Shown here: positions 34,032-46,000 of the stretch, one piece after another
Position numbering within the stretch: position 1 is the first letter of the stretch
Layout of the letters: each line of letters starts with the position of its first letter
Assembly: GCA_003833135.1 (NCBI GenBank)
Contig: QZLH01000464.1
Span: forward strand, 10,312-74,311
Reading direction: 5' to 3'
Source of the DNA: Oehlia diaphana
Lineage: Eukaryota; Glomeromycota; Glomeromycetes; Glomerales; Glomeraceae
DNA length: 64,000 nt
Notes under the pieces: generated by a model
Database searches by the model: none
The model's input: the letters and a program-made list of their open reading frames with translations, nothing else
Told to the model about the DNA's origin: nothing
Made by a program: the position numbers and the translations under genes

Positions 34032-35549
34032 ATGGCGCAAGGCCTTTCAGCAGAATGTTTACAGCAAATTATTTCATATAACGAAGACGATAACAAAACG
34101 TTACATTCATGTTTACTGGTGAATCGCTTTTGGTGTCATAATACGATCAGCATTTTATGGGGTCGTCCCTGGCGTTATTCGATTACACAAACTTCAGCGA
34201 CAAATTTGATTCAAACCTACGTTGCTTGCTTACCAGAAGAATCAAAGAAAGTCTTGTATAATAATGGTATTAGATACAATCTTACATCAATTTCACCTAT
34301 TTTTGATTATGCTTCTTTCTTACGTGCTCTCGATTATGATTGCATGTTTTGGTCGATTTCACAGTGGTTAATATCTTGTTGGCTATATCGTGTCTTAAAT
34401 TATGAGGAAGAAATCAAGCCGGATAGCGAACACCAAGAGGATCGTGTCGAAGATTGTGTCGGTGAAGAGAATGAAAGAAAAACTATTCTTGTAGCAAGAG
34501 AATTATGTAATCTCTTTAAGAATCGGTGTAGGATTTTTCATGATCTTTTTTTACATAGTAGAGCCATTCAAAGTGATTTTCCTTTTTTGCCTTCCACTTC
34601 AGATACTTCGAATTACTTAGCAAATCTACGGGAGCTTATTTGTTTAGGTGACAACAAATCTGAACTTTTACTTGCTATATCAAAGTTCTGCTCGGAATTA
34701 CGTAGGATTTTCGTTGGGTTTCCCTTAACAATACAGTGGAAAACTCATTATGATTCTGATGCAATGAGTTACGCTACTCTTATCGAAAGTCAAACACGCT
34801 TAGAAAGTATTTGTTTATATGGATACAAACGTTTAGTGGCATTCTTAGTGGATTCTCTTATTTCTCAATCGAAGACTTTACAAACTCTAGAATTAATGTA
34901 TACGGACTTTAGAGAAGAACAAGATTGTGGTAGTATAATGTTGTTACCCGCTTGCAAAAATTTAAAATCACTGAAAATTCATAATTGTTTCATTCCTCCC
35001 GATGATCGAATAATGCCATTAACTTCTTTTCTACAATTGGAAGAGTTTGACTTTTGCAACGAATGGAATCCTCTTTATCCACTTCCGCAACATGAGTTTT
35101 GGGAAGAGATATTTTATAATACAAAGAGTAGTTTAAAGAAGATATCCTTATGGTGGATTCGAGCGGATCCAAAAGATGGTTCGCAAATAATTGAATCGAT
35201 TGCTAAGCAATGTTCAAATATTTCGTTTCTTCATTTACCAGTCCTGTGGATAAATGAAATTTTTCTTCTTTTTAGTCATTGTAAACAGCTTAAAGAATTT
35301 TCATTTAGTGGTGATGATTTTGATGCAAATGAATCTTTAACACAATTAGGGATTCTTGTTCCAGCTGTATTGCGTTCTTTAACAATTAGGGATGGACATA
35401 TCGGAGGTTGGACTTTTACTGAGAGATCATTAGAACATTTTCTTTCGGTTTGTTGCGCTAGTTTAAAAAAGGTGGATTTAACTCGTTGTTCTTGTATGAC
35501 TGATAGACATTTTGATGTCATAAGCCGTAGAAGGATTGCTAAATGTTAA
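34032..35549 (+). CDS. F-box/LRR-like protein, 505 aa
   Basis: A single-exon gene of the F-box type expanded in Glomeromycotina. The N-terminus has LSAECLQQIISYNEDD, TLHSCLLVNRFWCHNTISIL and WGRPWRYS (about 4-55), a degenerate F-box helix set that would bind Skp1. The rest is Leu-rich with spaced repeats (LQTLELMYTDF, NLKSLKIHNCF, LQLEEFDFC, LKKISLWWI, LKEFSFSG, LKKVDLTRC), consistent with LRRs that hold substrates for SCF ubiquitin ligase. An acidic patch (about 125-150) separates the two. No intron. Substrate unknown; F-box identity comes from pattern and not a search. Confidence 0.7.
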   Translation: MAQGLSAECLQQIISYNEDDNKTLHSCLLVNRFWCHNTISILWGRPWRYSITQTSATNLIQTYVACLPEESKKVLYNNGIRYNLTSISPIFDYASFLRALDYDCMFWSISQWLISCWLYRVLNYEEEIKPDSEHQEDRVEDCVGEENERKTILVARELCNLFKNRCRIFHDLFLHSRAIQSDFPFLPSTSDTSNYLANLRELICLGDNKSELLLAISKFCSELRRIFVGFPLTIQWKTHYDSDAMSYATLIESQTRLESICLYGYKRLVAFLVDSLISQSKTLQTLELMYTDFREEQDCGSIMLLPACKNLKSLKIHNCFIPPDDRIMPLTSFLQLEEFDFCNEWNPLYPLPQHEFWEEIFYNTKSSLKKISLWWIRADPKDGSQIIESIAKQCSNISFLHLPVLWINEIFLLFSHCKQLKEFSFSGDDFDANESLTQLGILVPAVLRSLTIRDGHIGGWTFTERSLEHFLSVCCASLKKVDLTRCSCMTDRHFDVISRRRIAKC

Positions 35550-35903
35550 ATATGTTAAATGATATGTTTCGCGATGCTTATTTATACATTTATAGATAGA
35601 ATGCTTATTTATTTGTAAATTATTTTTTTTATTCGTGTATTTGAATGTCACGTTACAGCACGTGATGTTTTAATTGTGATAAAAGAATTCGAAGGATCTA
35701 ATGGTTAGAACTTACTGACAAAACTCAATCATCACAATTATCATATAAACTAGAAATTCTAAAATCTAAGAGACAATTAAATCCTCATTTCACGTCATCT
35801 ACAAACACAATTTGTCTCCTTCAGGGTAACTATTGTGTTTTCAATTTTTGAGTGAGAAGTAAATGAGTTTTTTTTTGGGCTTCGTAGTGAATCCCAAAAT
35901 AAA
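35550..35903. other. Intergenic, F-box to ELL-like gene
   Basis: No gene seen. It contains CAGCACGTGATG near 35655 (E-box core) and CACAATTTGTCTCCT. Probably the 3' UTR and promoter. Confidence 0.5.
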
Positions 35904-37592
35904 ATGAGAAAAAGTACAGTCCGTGGAAGTACAACCCGTGGGGACTCCTCAATTCGCGGAGGAAAAACTCGTGGTAATGCTTCAGGTCGTGGTTCCTCAA
36001 CTTCTAAAAGCATAAACACATTAACAGCTCGCGGAGGAAGTGATGCTTCACCAATAAGAAATACAGTAGTAGCTCGTGGGGGTCTGGCGAACCGTGGGAA
36101 AGGAAAGGACCCACTACTTCGCACTAGAGATGATAGTATAGAGAAAAATGGGTCGAAAAAAAGCGAAAAGAAGATTTACAAAGTAAGCCTAACCAATGCA
36201 ATTGTTAAGAAATTGATAGCTGCTAAATCAAGAGGTATCCAAATGAAAATAAATGTTTCTAACGTTTCCGATAAAATGGTAAGTTCAAATGTTTATAAGT
36301 AATTTATCTTGCATTTTGACCAAATATTTTATTTATTATATTTCATTTAACTCCTAAATAGGAGATCGATGCCGGCGAAGGCGAGAAAATACAATTAAAT
36401 CTTTCTAGTCCTAAGAAGGTCGAGATGATTTACATTAGAAATGATAACATTGTAGAGCCAATTGGCAACATTATTAGGTGCGTTAGCACTACGATGGAAT
36501 CACATGAAGCCGCTAAAAGAGATCTTACTATCAAAAAGATGATGAAGGAGAGTTATGAAGAGGAGTCAAAGAGGAAAAGGGGGTAAGTGTAATATTACAT
36601 TATAATCTTATTTATTAATTCATTATTTAATCGATTATTTAATTAGGGTGCAAGTTCTCGAAATTAGCAAGATCCCTTCAGAGCAAGGAAAGACTAAATC
36701 AAAGCGTCAAAAGAATAACGCCGGATCTTCAATAAAGGTCCAGCAATCGCCACCGGTGGCCTATTTATCTTCAAGCAAAGTTTCGTCGCAGCTTTCGAAT
36801 ATAACTCGCGGCAGTAAGCCTCTTCGTGGAAAGACAAGGGGCGGTCGAACAAAGACGTCTATCAGTACGACCGTGGTTACAGAAGTGACTGACGTCAATG
36901 ACGAATCAACAATAACGACCGCTTCTGTTCGAGGAGGTAACGTAACTCGAAGCGGAAAAACCACCGGAGGCGGAAAATCAACACGAGGTCGAGGTGCAAA
37001 AACTACAATCCCTGACGCACAAAAAGTAAGTACATTTCAGTCGACGACGGCCGCTCGAGGAAAGAGGGGAAGACCTGCTGGTGTAACAAATAGGACAACA
37101 CGTGGCGCGAAAACTAACAATACCATGGCGACAAGGACTTCAACAACGGCTTTTAAGACATCTGCTACTGTCAAGAATGATAACGATCAGCTGTCAATGT
37201 CTGAAGGGACTACATCTTCCTCTAGTAAGAAAGGCAAAGGCAAAACAAACGGGCAACCAGCGCTATCAGAGTGGAAACCTGGACAAACTATAACAATATT
37301 AACAGAATTTAAACAGGCACGAAAAATTTGTGAAGAAATGGAAAATGACATTCAAGAAGTAATTGATGATCTTGGTGCATATGAAAGTTATTATAATACC
37401 TATATAAGCTCGATAAAAAATGTTAGTAAGGGTTCCAATCATGATTTATTAAGAGAGATTGAGAAACAATTCGGGGAAGGTTCTCAAGCTAACAAATTAA
37501 TGCAAAAATACTTACAATTGGAGAAAGATATCAAAATTATATACGATGAGTTATGGCGTGCTGCTAAAGAGGGACCTATATATGAAAATTGA
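35904..37592 (+). CDS. RG-rich nuclear-type protein, possible ELL elongation factor
   Basis: Three exons (35904-36278, 36362-36582, 36647-37592) join in phase to 513 aa. The N-terminus is rich in RG and TRG repeats (VRGSTTRGDSSIRGGKTRG-like). Then a globular part (about 85-200) begins YKVSLTNAIVKKLIA and includes EPIGNIIRCVSTTMESHEAA and EESYEEESKRKR. A basic Ser/Thr/Gly-rich linker follows. The C-terminal about 100 aa is helical (FKQARKICEEMENDIQEV, DLGAYESYYNTYI, LEKDIKIIYDELW). The layout of a KVxLT...-start globular domain with a coiled C-terminus resembles ELL-type RNA polymerase II elongation factors. The sequence match is weak, so treat it as a hypothesis. RG repeats suggest RNA binding or arginine methylation. 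Confidence 0.55.
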
Positions 37593-38171
37593 AGTGTTTA
37601 TCATTTGTATGTAATAATTCTCTTTATCCTCTTAAAAAACAGTAATTTATTTTCATTAAACAAATTAAATAAAAAAAATTTTTAAATTTGGTAGCAGAAG
37701 AAATTTAAAAATTAATATGTCGGGTAGACATTTGAGACATTGATACAGTATAATTCTGTCTGATTGGCTATAGAAAAATTAATTTATTGTAATTAGCTTT
37801 CTTTAGCTTTTAATTGTAAATAACCAATAATCTACTAGAATTTTATAATTAAAAGTAATTTAGATTAATAAGAGTTGGTGTTAATTGTTAATTATACATA
37901 TATAGACAATATTAATTAGTTTTAATAAATTAAAATTTTATTTTCACTTTTTACATCGTGATCGGTTTATTAAAATCCAAAATTACTTATTTTATTTAAT
38001 ATAATTATTGCTTAATGGTGATAAGGTATAAGGATATCAACCACGAATGGTTATAAAGCAGAGAAAAAAAAAATAGGATAGTAAAGTTAAAATATAAACT
38101 AGTAAAAAAAAAATGTTTCAATATGACTTACACATATATAAATTATTATGAATATTGGTCTCTAATCCACT
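37593..38171. other. Intergenic, tail to tail
   Basis: Between convergent gene ends; AT-rich, stop-dense, no element seen. It probably holds both 3' UTRs. Confidence 0.5.
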
Positions 38172-40963
38172 CTAATCATCTTCCTCCTCTTCCGCATTTT
38201 TTAACCATTCAATAAATATAGCACATTTTTTCTTTACTTCACTAGTATCCTTCGCTTGTTCATACCATTCCAACACGGAATCTTCATCAACATAATCTTT
38301 ATCGTAAATGGCTTTAAAAATATGAGTAGCCTTTGGTAATAATTTACAATTTCGAGTATTTAAATATTTTTCCCATGATTTTAAAAACGTGATTTGATCT
38401 TGACTTCCCCGTATAAACTAAAAATATATAAAGCAATTTTTAGTTGGAAGAAATATCGTAATAACTATTAGGATTCATTAATCAACATACCGTTTTGAAT
38501 AATTTTTCTTTTTGTACTAAGTCTTTATTAACAACTTCCAATGACATATCGTCATACATGCTCGGAAGTAAAATATTAAATAATTGAAATTTTGATAAAT
38601 CTTTTCTTGTTTCAATTAAAGTGATTTCTTTAATTTCGTCAGAAATTGATTTATTTTGTTCTCTTGATTGAATAAAAAATTTTTTCAAATCTGTAATAAT
38701 ATTATCATCTGGAGAACTAGGTACATGATCAGCCTTTTTACTAGAATATGGTGGAAATTTTGTTAATATATAGTTTAAAAATAAATAAGTTTTAGAAAAG
38801 TAAGATCTTCTCACGCAAATACAGATTCTAACAACTATAAAAATATTTATTTACATCTTTCCTAGTCGTTCAAGTTCAACATTTGAAAGTTCGACCACTT
38901 GCATCCATGGCTTCATCAATAAGTGAAAAAGTAAGTAATTACAATTTAAAATGTAATCTTTATAAATCAAGGAAATAATTACCTTTTCATCTACACTAAC
39001 ATTAACACGACGCTTGGAGTTACTGGTAGGTTTAGACACAGTAGAAGACGCAGTAGACGAATCCTTATTCCTTGTCTCGGAATTTTCTTCATATTCTTTA
39101 AGTCTATTATTTGGCTCTTTAACGTGTTCATTTTCAACCTTATTTTCTTTTTGCATTTCCTCCACTTTTTTAACTTCTTCAGCTGTTTCGGATTTGGATT
39201 CTTCTACATGAGTACTAAAAAGACAGAACAACAAACAGTCTTAAAAAGTATATTAGGACAATGGCATTATATAAACTATTATGCGTGTTATATATCAAAC
39301 AATATGTATACGATTCATTGCACGAATATCTCGATATACGTCTAACTACAATAATTTCTTACAAAATATATTGCAAGATGTAAATCGTTCACATAATGCT
39401 AATAACATTAAATTAAAAAAAAATTACCCATTATGTCCCGTAGAATGCGAATCGGTATTCACTACCGTTGGAATACGCCCTAAAATACCATTCTGAATTT
39501 CAGAACGAAACCCTCCACCGATTCCAGGACTTGCGGGAATAGTTCTCTTTTCAAGATCATTATTATTAACGCCATTAAGACGTGCTTGATGATGTGGATG
39601 TTGATAACGACCATGATATTGTTCAGATTGATGATGCTGTTGATTAGTAGAACGTTGATTTTGATGATGAGGCTCAGGAGATTCACGTTCGCTGCCATTA
39701 TCCCCACGAATAGCATTTGGTCTATCTCTCAACTCATTTTCCCCATGAGCAAAATTGCATTTAGGCCCGTACTGACAAAAATTTTCTTTCATAAATCTTT
39801 CGCATAAACGAGTTTTATATAAAGGATTTTCAGGTCCATCTTTTACAGTAGAAGAATTATCAGTTTTCTCTTCAACATTTGCTGGTCTCTCTCTTAACTC
39901 AACGGTACCATGAGCGAAAGTACATTTAGTTCCATATGGACAATACCCTTCGGTTTCAAAACGTTCACATAATCTCGTTTTATAAAGCGGATTTTCAAAT
40001 TGCATAACAGGAGAATGAAGTGGTGATGCGTAACCACTGTTTAGTCCGTTACTATTATTCACGCTTCCATTTCCATTTCCATTACTATTTTTTTCGGATT
40101 GATTCTGATTCTGACGTTGTTTGCGTGCAAGCTTAAGCCTTTGTTCAGACATTGCTTGACGTTGAGAATCTAAAGGTAAAGCCAAATTTAAATTCTTCAT
40201 TTTATGATCTAATCTATCGCTGGTGATTTGATGTTTATCAGATCTAGACCTTTGTGAAGGTTCAGTATTTTTAAGTTTATTGTTTTCAATAAAAATTGAT
40301 GCCTTCTTGATAACCTCTTGCATGCTTTTATATAATGCTTTTTCAATAGCAAGATTAAGGGGTAACCACGCGAAATTGAGACCCTCGCCGGTAGTATAAA
40401 CGCGAGCATTATCTGATACTTGTGCAAGGTAATAAACAACTCTTTTGGGTCTAATGTAAATCAATTAAAATTTATTCAACATTTTAGGAGAAGTTATTTA
40501 AATAACATAAATTAAAATAATTACCGTGTTCCGGAAAGATAAGTTATTTCAGCTCTAAAGCCTTCTTCAATTCTTAAATCTCTTACGGAAAGAGCAGTAG
40601 TTTCGATAGTATTACGAAGAGCGCATCTAAAAAAAAAGAAATAAAGAAAAGAAACTTATATTATTTTTGATTATTTAATGTAGATCAAAAACTAACGTGG
40701 AACACATGAGACGTCATTATACGAGACAATGACGCGTAGAAAATTTAAAAGGTTTTACTGTTAAGTCTTAATCTATTTATCTATATAATTAATAATAATA
40801 CACACTTTACTTCGTCTTCTTGACGAATTACTGTACCCTTTGGTGCGGTCCAATGTTTTTTATGAGAAAAAGTATCGTTTAACAATAAAAATTCAACTTG
40901 TCTTTGTATACGATAAGTGAGTATTCCTGTAACATGGAGAGGTTGTGACTTGTTCTCGTCCAT
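38172..40963 (-). CDS. Nudix-like / tandem CCCH / W2 fusion protein, 688 aa
   Basis: Seven exons join in phase: 40806-40963, 40525-40626, 39428-40450, 38983-39214, 38855-38910, 38491-38740, 38172-38417. The N-terminus (about 1-150) matches the Ap4A-hydrolase (NUDT2-like) Nudix fold: VTGILTYRIQRQVEFLLL, HWTAPKG, RPKRVVYYLAQV. The Nudix box (about 43-65) reads G-x5-E-x7-R-N-T-I-E-T-T-A-L, so two of the three REUxEE positions and the box Gly are changed; catalysis is doubtful. Two ZFP36-type C-x8-C-x5-C-x3-H fingers follow at about 248-267 and 303-322, each preceded by NPLYKTRLCERF. A charged, disordered part leads to a C-terminal W2 domain (AIYDKDYVDEDSVLEWYEQA, IFIEWLKNAEEEEDD) like eIF5/eIF2B-epsilon. 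Inference: an mRNA-binding regulator of decay or translation. Exon joins were deduced by eye; a two-gene model remains possible but needs an extra start and stop. Confidence 0.78.
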
Positions 40964-41326
40964 AAGAAAAGGAAAGATGCAATAGAACTCTAAACACTTA
41001 AAAACAATTAATTAAAATTGGAACAAAAACGAAAAAGACCACTTTTATTTTCCAATCAGTTCTAAAATCTTTTGTCCGTAGAATCAAAAAAGAAGGAATT
41101 GTCAAAAAAAAAAAAAATAAATAAAATAAAATAAATAAATAAAAAAATAGAAAGTAAAAGTTAGACTTTAATAAAAGGAACAAATGTATATAGTGTTTCT
41201 TGATCTCAAGTTGCAAGCGCTAACCATTCTGTAGCCGTGTAACCGCTGCTGCGTATCGTCCGCTTTATCCCGGGCGTTTAATGGTTACAGTTTACCTAGT
41301 AATTACCATTATGATTACCAACAGAC
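40964..41326. other. Divergent intergenic region
   Basis: Promoter space between the Nudix-CCCH gene and the F-box gene, with an AAATAAAT low-complexity run (41105-41150). No gene. Confidence 0.5.
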
Positions 41327-41488
41327 GCAAATATATGAATCTTGACCCGTCACGTACGTGAAACTTGACCCACCTGCATGCACGTTGTCGATCCTATTCA
41401 TGGTGTATTGTAAAATATATGTGATCGACAACGTGCATGCAGTGGGTCAAGATTAATACATGTGACGGGTCAAGATTCATATTTTTGC
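41327..41488. mobile_element. 162-bp MULE-like MITE with 9-bp target duplication
   Basis: The ends GCAAATATATGAATCTTGAC (left) and the reverse complement of the right end, GCAAAAATATGAATCTTGAC, differ at one position. The match continues through CCCGTCAC and again inside (CACCTGCATGCACGTTGTCG / CGACAACGTGCATGCAG). CCAACAGAC stands directly on both sides (41318-41326 and 41489-41497). A perfect 9-bp duplication is the mark of Mutator-like transposition. No coding capacity. Confidence 0.88.
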
Positions 41489-41682
41489 CCAACAGACAGC
41501 TGCGTATTGAATGATGGTCTACATTATACGAATTATTTATGTGATGTCGCATAATTCATAACTGATAATGCACATAATGTCATAATCCGCAGTAAATACA
41601 AGCGATGGGATCATATGATTTTAAAAAATAATATGAATGAATGAAGAGTAATAAACACACTTCTCAGATCAAAGTTTAAACG

Positions 41683-42801
41683 ATGAATACAACAAATTCG
41701 GTAGAGAACCAGCAAATGATTCTTCGTTTACCACCAGAAATATTGGGAAAAATATTACTATTAACGTCCTTACAAACTCGTACAATGATACTATCAAGTG
41801 TTTGTAAAAATTTTAATCATTTTATATTTAATCATGATATTTTATGGTCAAGATTAAATCTCAATTCATTAAAAAACATTACCAATTTTACTATACCGAA
41901 AATATTTTATCATAATATACCAAATGACACAAAAAACTATATAAGAGAATTATTTATTAATGACATTAATATTAATAAAGAAAGTTTAAAAGTTATATTG
42001 AAGAATTGCATAAATCTTAAAAGTTTACATTTAAGAACCTATAAGGATCTGGACATGGAAATCGTTAAAAATCTTCTTGAAGAATTATATGGTGAAAAGG
42101 GTGAACAGCAAACAAATGAACAGGTAAATGATCAAGTAAATGAATCAGCAAATGAACAAACAAATGAACAAACAAATGAACAAACAAATGAACAAGCAAA
42201 TGAACAAGCAAATGAACAAGTAAATGAACGGAATCAAGAAGTGCAAGTTCAAGAAGAAAAGAGTGTTGAGGGACGACTTTCAACAGTTGTAAAAAAATCT
42301 ATTTGCCATTTAACGACAATTTATTGGTATCTTGATCATGATTTTTGGATTTGGTGGGCTCCCCTCCAAAAAACTTCTTTAGAATCTACATTACAAAAAT
42401 TGTCAAATGACCTTAAGGCTACGGTTAAAGTTCCTTGGTGTGACTTTTGTAATCAGAAACAAGCCAGTTTCTTAATTACTTGTGGTGGAGACTTACATGA
42501 ACAAAAATGGAGTGTTTTTGGTTGTTTTGAATGTACTGATAATGGTAATATTCAAGCTAATTTTAAATGTGATGAATGTTTAAAAGCTGAAATATTAAAA
42601 GACCAATTGGCTATATCTGCTTTAGAAAGTTTAGCCCAAACTGATGATAATTCAAATGGATCATTTAATATAGTTGAAGAAATTATTAATGTAATTAATG
42701 AAGGTGATAATGAAGCAGAAAATGATGTTATCATCGTTGATGATGATATTGAAGATGTTGTTGTTATTAACAATAATAGTAATAATAATAATAATGAATA
42801 A
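41683..42801 (+). CDS. F-box protein with NEQT repeats and Cys-rich region, 372 aa
   Basis: A single exon. The N-terminus has LRLPPEILGKILLLTSLQTR (F-box core, about 14-33), then SSVCKNFNHFIFNHDILWSR, and one Leu-rich segment (LKNCINLKSLHLR). Residues about 140-190 are NEQT/NEQA/NEQV repeats from a 12-bp microsatellite (42115-42235), so length may vary between strains. The second half has paired Cys (WCDFCNQKQ, ITCGGD, GCFECTDN, KCDECLKAE), which may bind zinc, and an acidic C-terminus (VIIVDDDIEDVVV) with a short Asn run. Likely an SCF adaptor; substrate unknown. Confidence 0.65.
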   Translation: MNTTNSVENQQMILRLPPEILGKILLLTSLQTRTMILSSVCKNFNHFIFNHDILWSRLNLNSLKNITNFTIPKIFYHNIPNDTKNYIRELFINDININKESLKVILKNCINLKSLHLRTYKDLDMEIVKNLLEELYGEKGEQQTNEQVNDQVNESANEQTNEQTNEQTNEQANEQANEQVNERNQEVQVQEEKSVEGRLSTVVKKSICHLTTIYWYLDHDFWIWWAPLQKTSLESTLQKLSNDLKATVKVPWCDFCNQKQASFLITCGGDLHEQKWSVFGCFECTDNGNIQANFKCDECLKAEILKDQLAISALESLAQTDDNSNGSFNIVEEIINVINEGDNEAENDVIIVDDDIEDVVVINNNSNNNNNE

Positions 42802-43095
42802 ACTATAAACTGTAAACTATATTTATTTGTTAAGTATTTTGGTTAAATTATTTATTTTAAGATATGTCAATATATAGTCATAATATAATTATTATATTAT
42901 TACAAATTAAATTATTCATCCAAAATAAATGATTTTTTTTTTTTTTAATAATTATGTAATAATATTAATAATATTTTATATATACATTATAATCAGTAAA
43001 TACATTTAAAACAATTTAATATAAATAAAATAAAATAAATAAATAAATAAATTTATATATATAAAATAAAACAAAACTTTAAAACTTAACAAGAC
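42802..43095. other. AT-rich intergenic, tail to tail
   Basis: TTTATTT/AATAAAT low-complexity sequence; the 3' ends of both neighbours. Nothing else. Confidence 0.5.
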
Positions 43096-46000
43096 TTATT
43101 TAAGTTTGAATCCGAAAATTTTACCCTTTGATCCGCCTTTACTATTAATTTTAGAACTACTTGTACTATCATCACTATGATCTCCTCTATCCTCATTAGT
43201 AGGTAAACTCAATGATCTTGGCTTATGTCTCTTAACAAATAGAGAAGAAAGTACCGTATCATTTTTACCACTCTTTTTATTTTCAGTATTAGTAGGAGTT
43301 CCAACTTTAATATCAGTAGAAGATAGCCTCCGATGATGTTTTTGCAATAGAGATTGTTCTTGTATCTCCTTTAATAAACTTGAACTCGAACCGGATTTCT
43401 TTCGACTATGATAAAGAGGAATTGAAGATGGTGATTGTTCGAACTTGCTATTATTATTAAGAATGTTTGTTGGTTGTATAATGTTTGCTCTTATTTGGTC
43501 AGTTGCAACAGTACAACGATTTTTAAGAACCTTTGAGAATTCATATTTTTTAAATCTATCAGGGTTACTATTTCCGTAACTTGATGAATTAGAATCAATT
43601 GATGCTCTAGAAGCTATTGATGCTATACTATCTCGACGTGATATTAATCCACCACCACGTGATACTGGTCTCGGACCTTTTAATACCCATCTAAATTGTT
43701 CCGTTGCCGCTTCTTGATTGCCAAATTGTTTATAAAATAATTCGCCAAGCTATTGAATTGATTAGAAACTGTAAATTAGTAAAATAAAAAAATAAACCTA
43801 CAAATAAATAAACAATATTTTACCTCGTATCTACAATGTGGAATAACCCATGTCTCTGAAACAATACCGGTTTCCAATGATAAACATTCACAAAGTGTTT
43901 TTTGTGCTATTGTAGGATCATCCTGATTTAAGAATTTTTCAAATGTTCCACGAATAAGTAGATATACAGCGTTAATATCTGGATCGATGGATTTATCATA
44001 ATTTTTCCAAGTGGATTCTAATAAATTTGCCCATCTCTTTTTTAATTCCAAAGGCATATAAAAAATGTCTCTTCTTAAATATAATATAATAAATATTAAA
44101 AATGGAGTAACCGAATTACTTTCTACATCTTTAGCAGAATGGCGTCCGGCAAATTTATTATATCTATTGGTTTTTGGTTCTTTTTTATCAGAATTATTAT
44201 TTCCTCCTACTCCAAATCCAACAAATCCGCTTGCACTTGTGCCTAATAATCCAATACTATTTGTTATGCTGTTATTTTCATTATTTTGATTTGTCATAGC
44301 TTTTGTTTGTTTAAGGACATCCAAAGCTTCTTTCATAGCTATTTGACTTGATTTAAGAATAAGATAACATCCTGCTAAACATAATCCACAAAATGGTCTT
44401 AATTCAAATTCAAAGAATTTCAATAATGAATTATCTTTCTTTGTACTTCCATCCTTTGAAAGCAAACGTGAAGATCCATGTATTGATCCACGAATAGATC
44501 CATGAAGCCTTATGGATCCATTTTTACCTGCAAATACTATTGTATTACCATAAAATAATAACTCAAATATGTCTTTTGCTGCTGTAAAATCAAGATTTAT
44601 TAGGTATGTCATCCCCTTTTCAAATCTATAATTTGTACTTGTTACTCCAATCATCTCACAGCTATATATTCCATTTGTTATATGATTTAATGCTTCTTTT
44701 ATTTGTCCGGTCTTTCTGGCTTGCTGGCATGCCATAAATAGAAATGGTGAACTTTTTCTGTATAAATAAAAATTCGAAAATATTATTTAATAAAATCAAT
44801 AATATATTGATTTTTTAAAATATATAACTTACGGATATTTTTTAACGCATTCCTGTACGATTGTACCGGCTTTGTCTAATGACAATGTTGGATCAGCAAG
44901 TCCACGCGAGAGGAATAAATAATTTACGAGAAGGAAAAACGCTGCGGAAGGTGCTCTAACACCATCACGAAGATAACAATTCTCTAACATTTGGATACCT
45001 TCATCACGTTCTGCATTAAATCCAATCGCTTTTAATATTGATTGAAATGAACCGGGAACAATAGACAAGATAAAATAAAAGACTCCAATTCCGAATTCCA
45101 AACAATCTTCAACATCAGAGTATATTTCTACATTATTATTAATCCCATCAAGCGTAACGCTTGATCCATCTTGATTCCTATTCCCACCAAAACCAACCAT
45201 ATTACTTATACTTCCTCTTCCTAATATTGCACTTCCAAGACTCCACCTATTACTTGAACTACTTAATTCATGCTTATGATCATTTTTTCCCGCATCACGT
45301 TTAATTCGATCAATTTCGTCACGAACTTTTGAATAAGTTTTCCATGCTTTACGTAAGTTAAATGCCCCTTTAATTTCACTTCCTCCAACAACTTGTAAAA
45401 TTGCATGGAAAAGGAGAATATCTGCCATTGCTAATTCACAATCCCATCGAAAATTTGCACGTAATGACGCGAATCCTGCTTCATCTTCTGATGGACTATT
45501 ATTTGGTCTAATATATGCCTTCCATATATCCGTTCTGAACAGTGAGAATGATGTTTCCTACAAAAAAAACAAAACTTAAATTAGTTTCATGTAATTTAAA
45601 ATATTATCGTTAATCCAAGCCATATATATCTTACAAAATCATCCTTATTTTCACAAACTTTTATGGCCAGTTTTTCAGCTTCCATAAGAGCATTTGATAA
45701 TTCTGGGTTTTCATTATCTAATGATTGACCTTTCATTAAATGTTTGACTAATTGCATTTCAGCGTAAGTGACATTCCATCTTGGTATACAATTTTTAAAC
45801 CTATTAAAAATTCCTTCCGCTTCACTAAATTCATTATTCCAAAATTTCTTTACTGCTATATTAAAGCTATTTGTAAATATTGTTTGGTTATTTTCATCAT
45901 TATCTATTCCTAAATTATTATTATTATTATTATTAGTTGAATTGTTTGAATTTTTCCCATTATTATTCGGAATATCAGCGAATAACATTTGAAGGGAATT

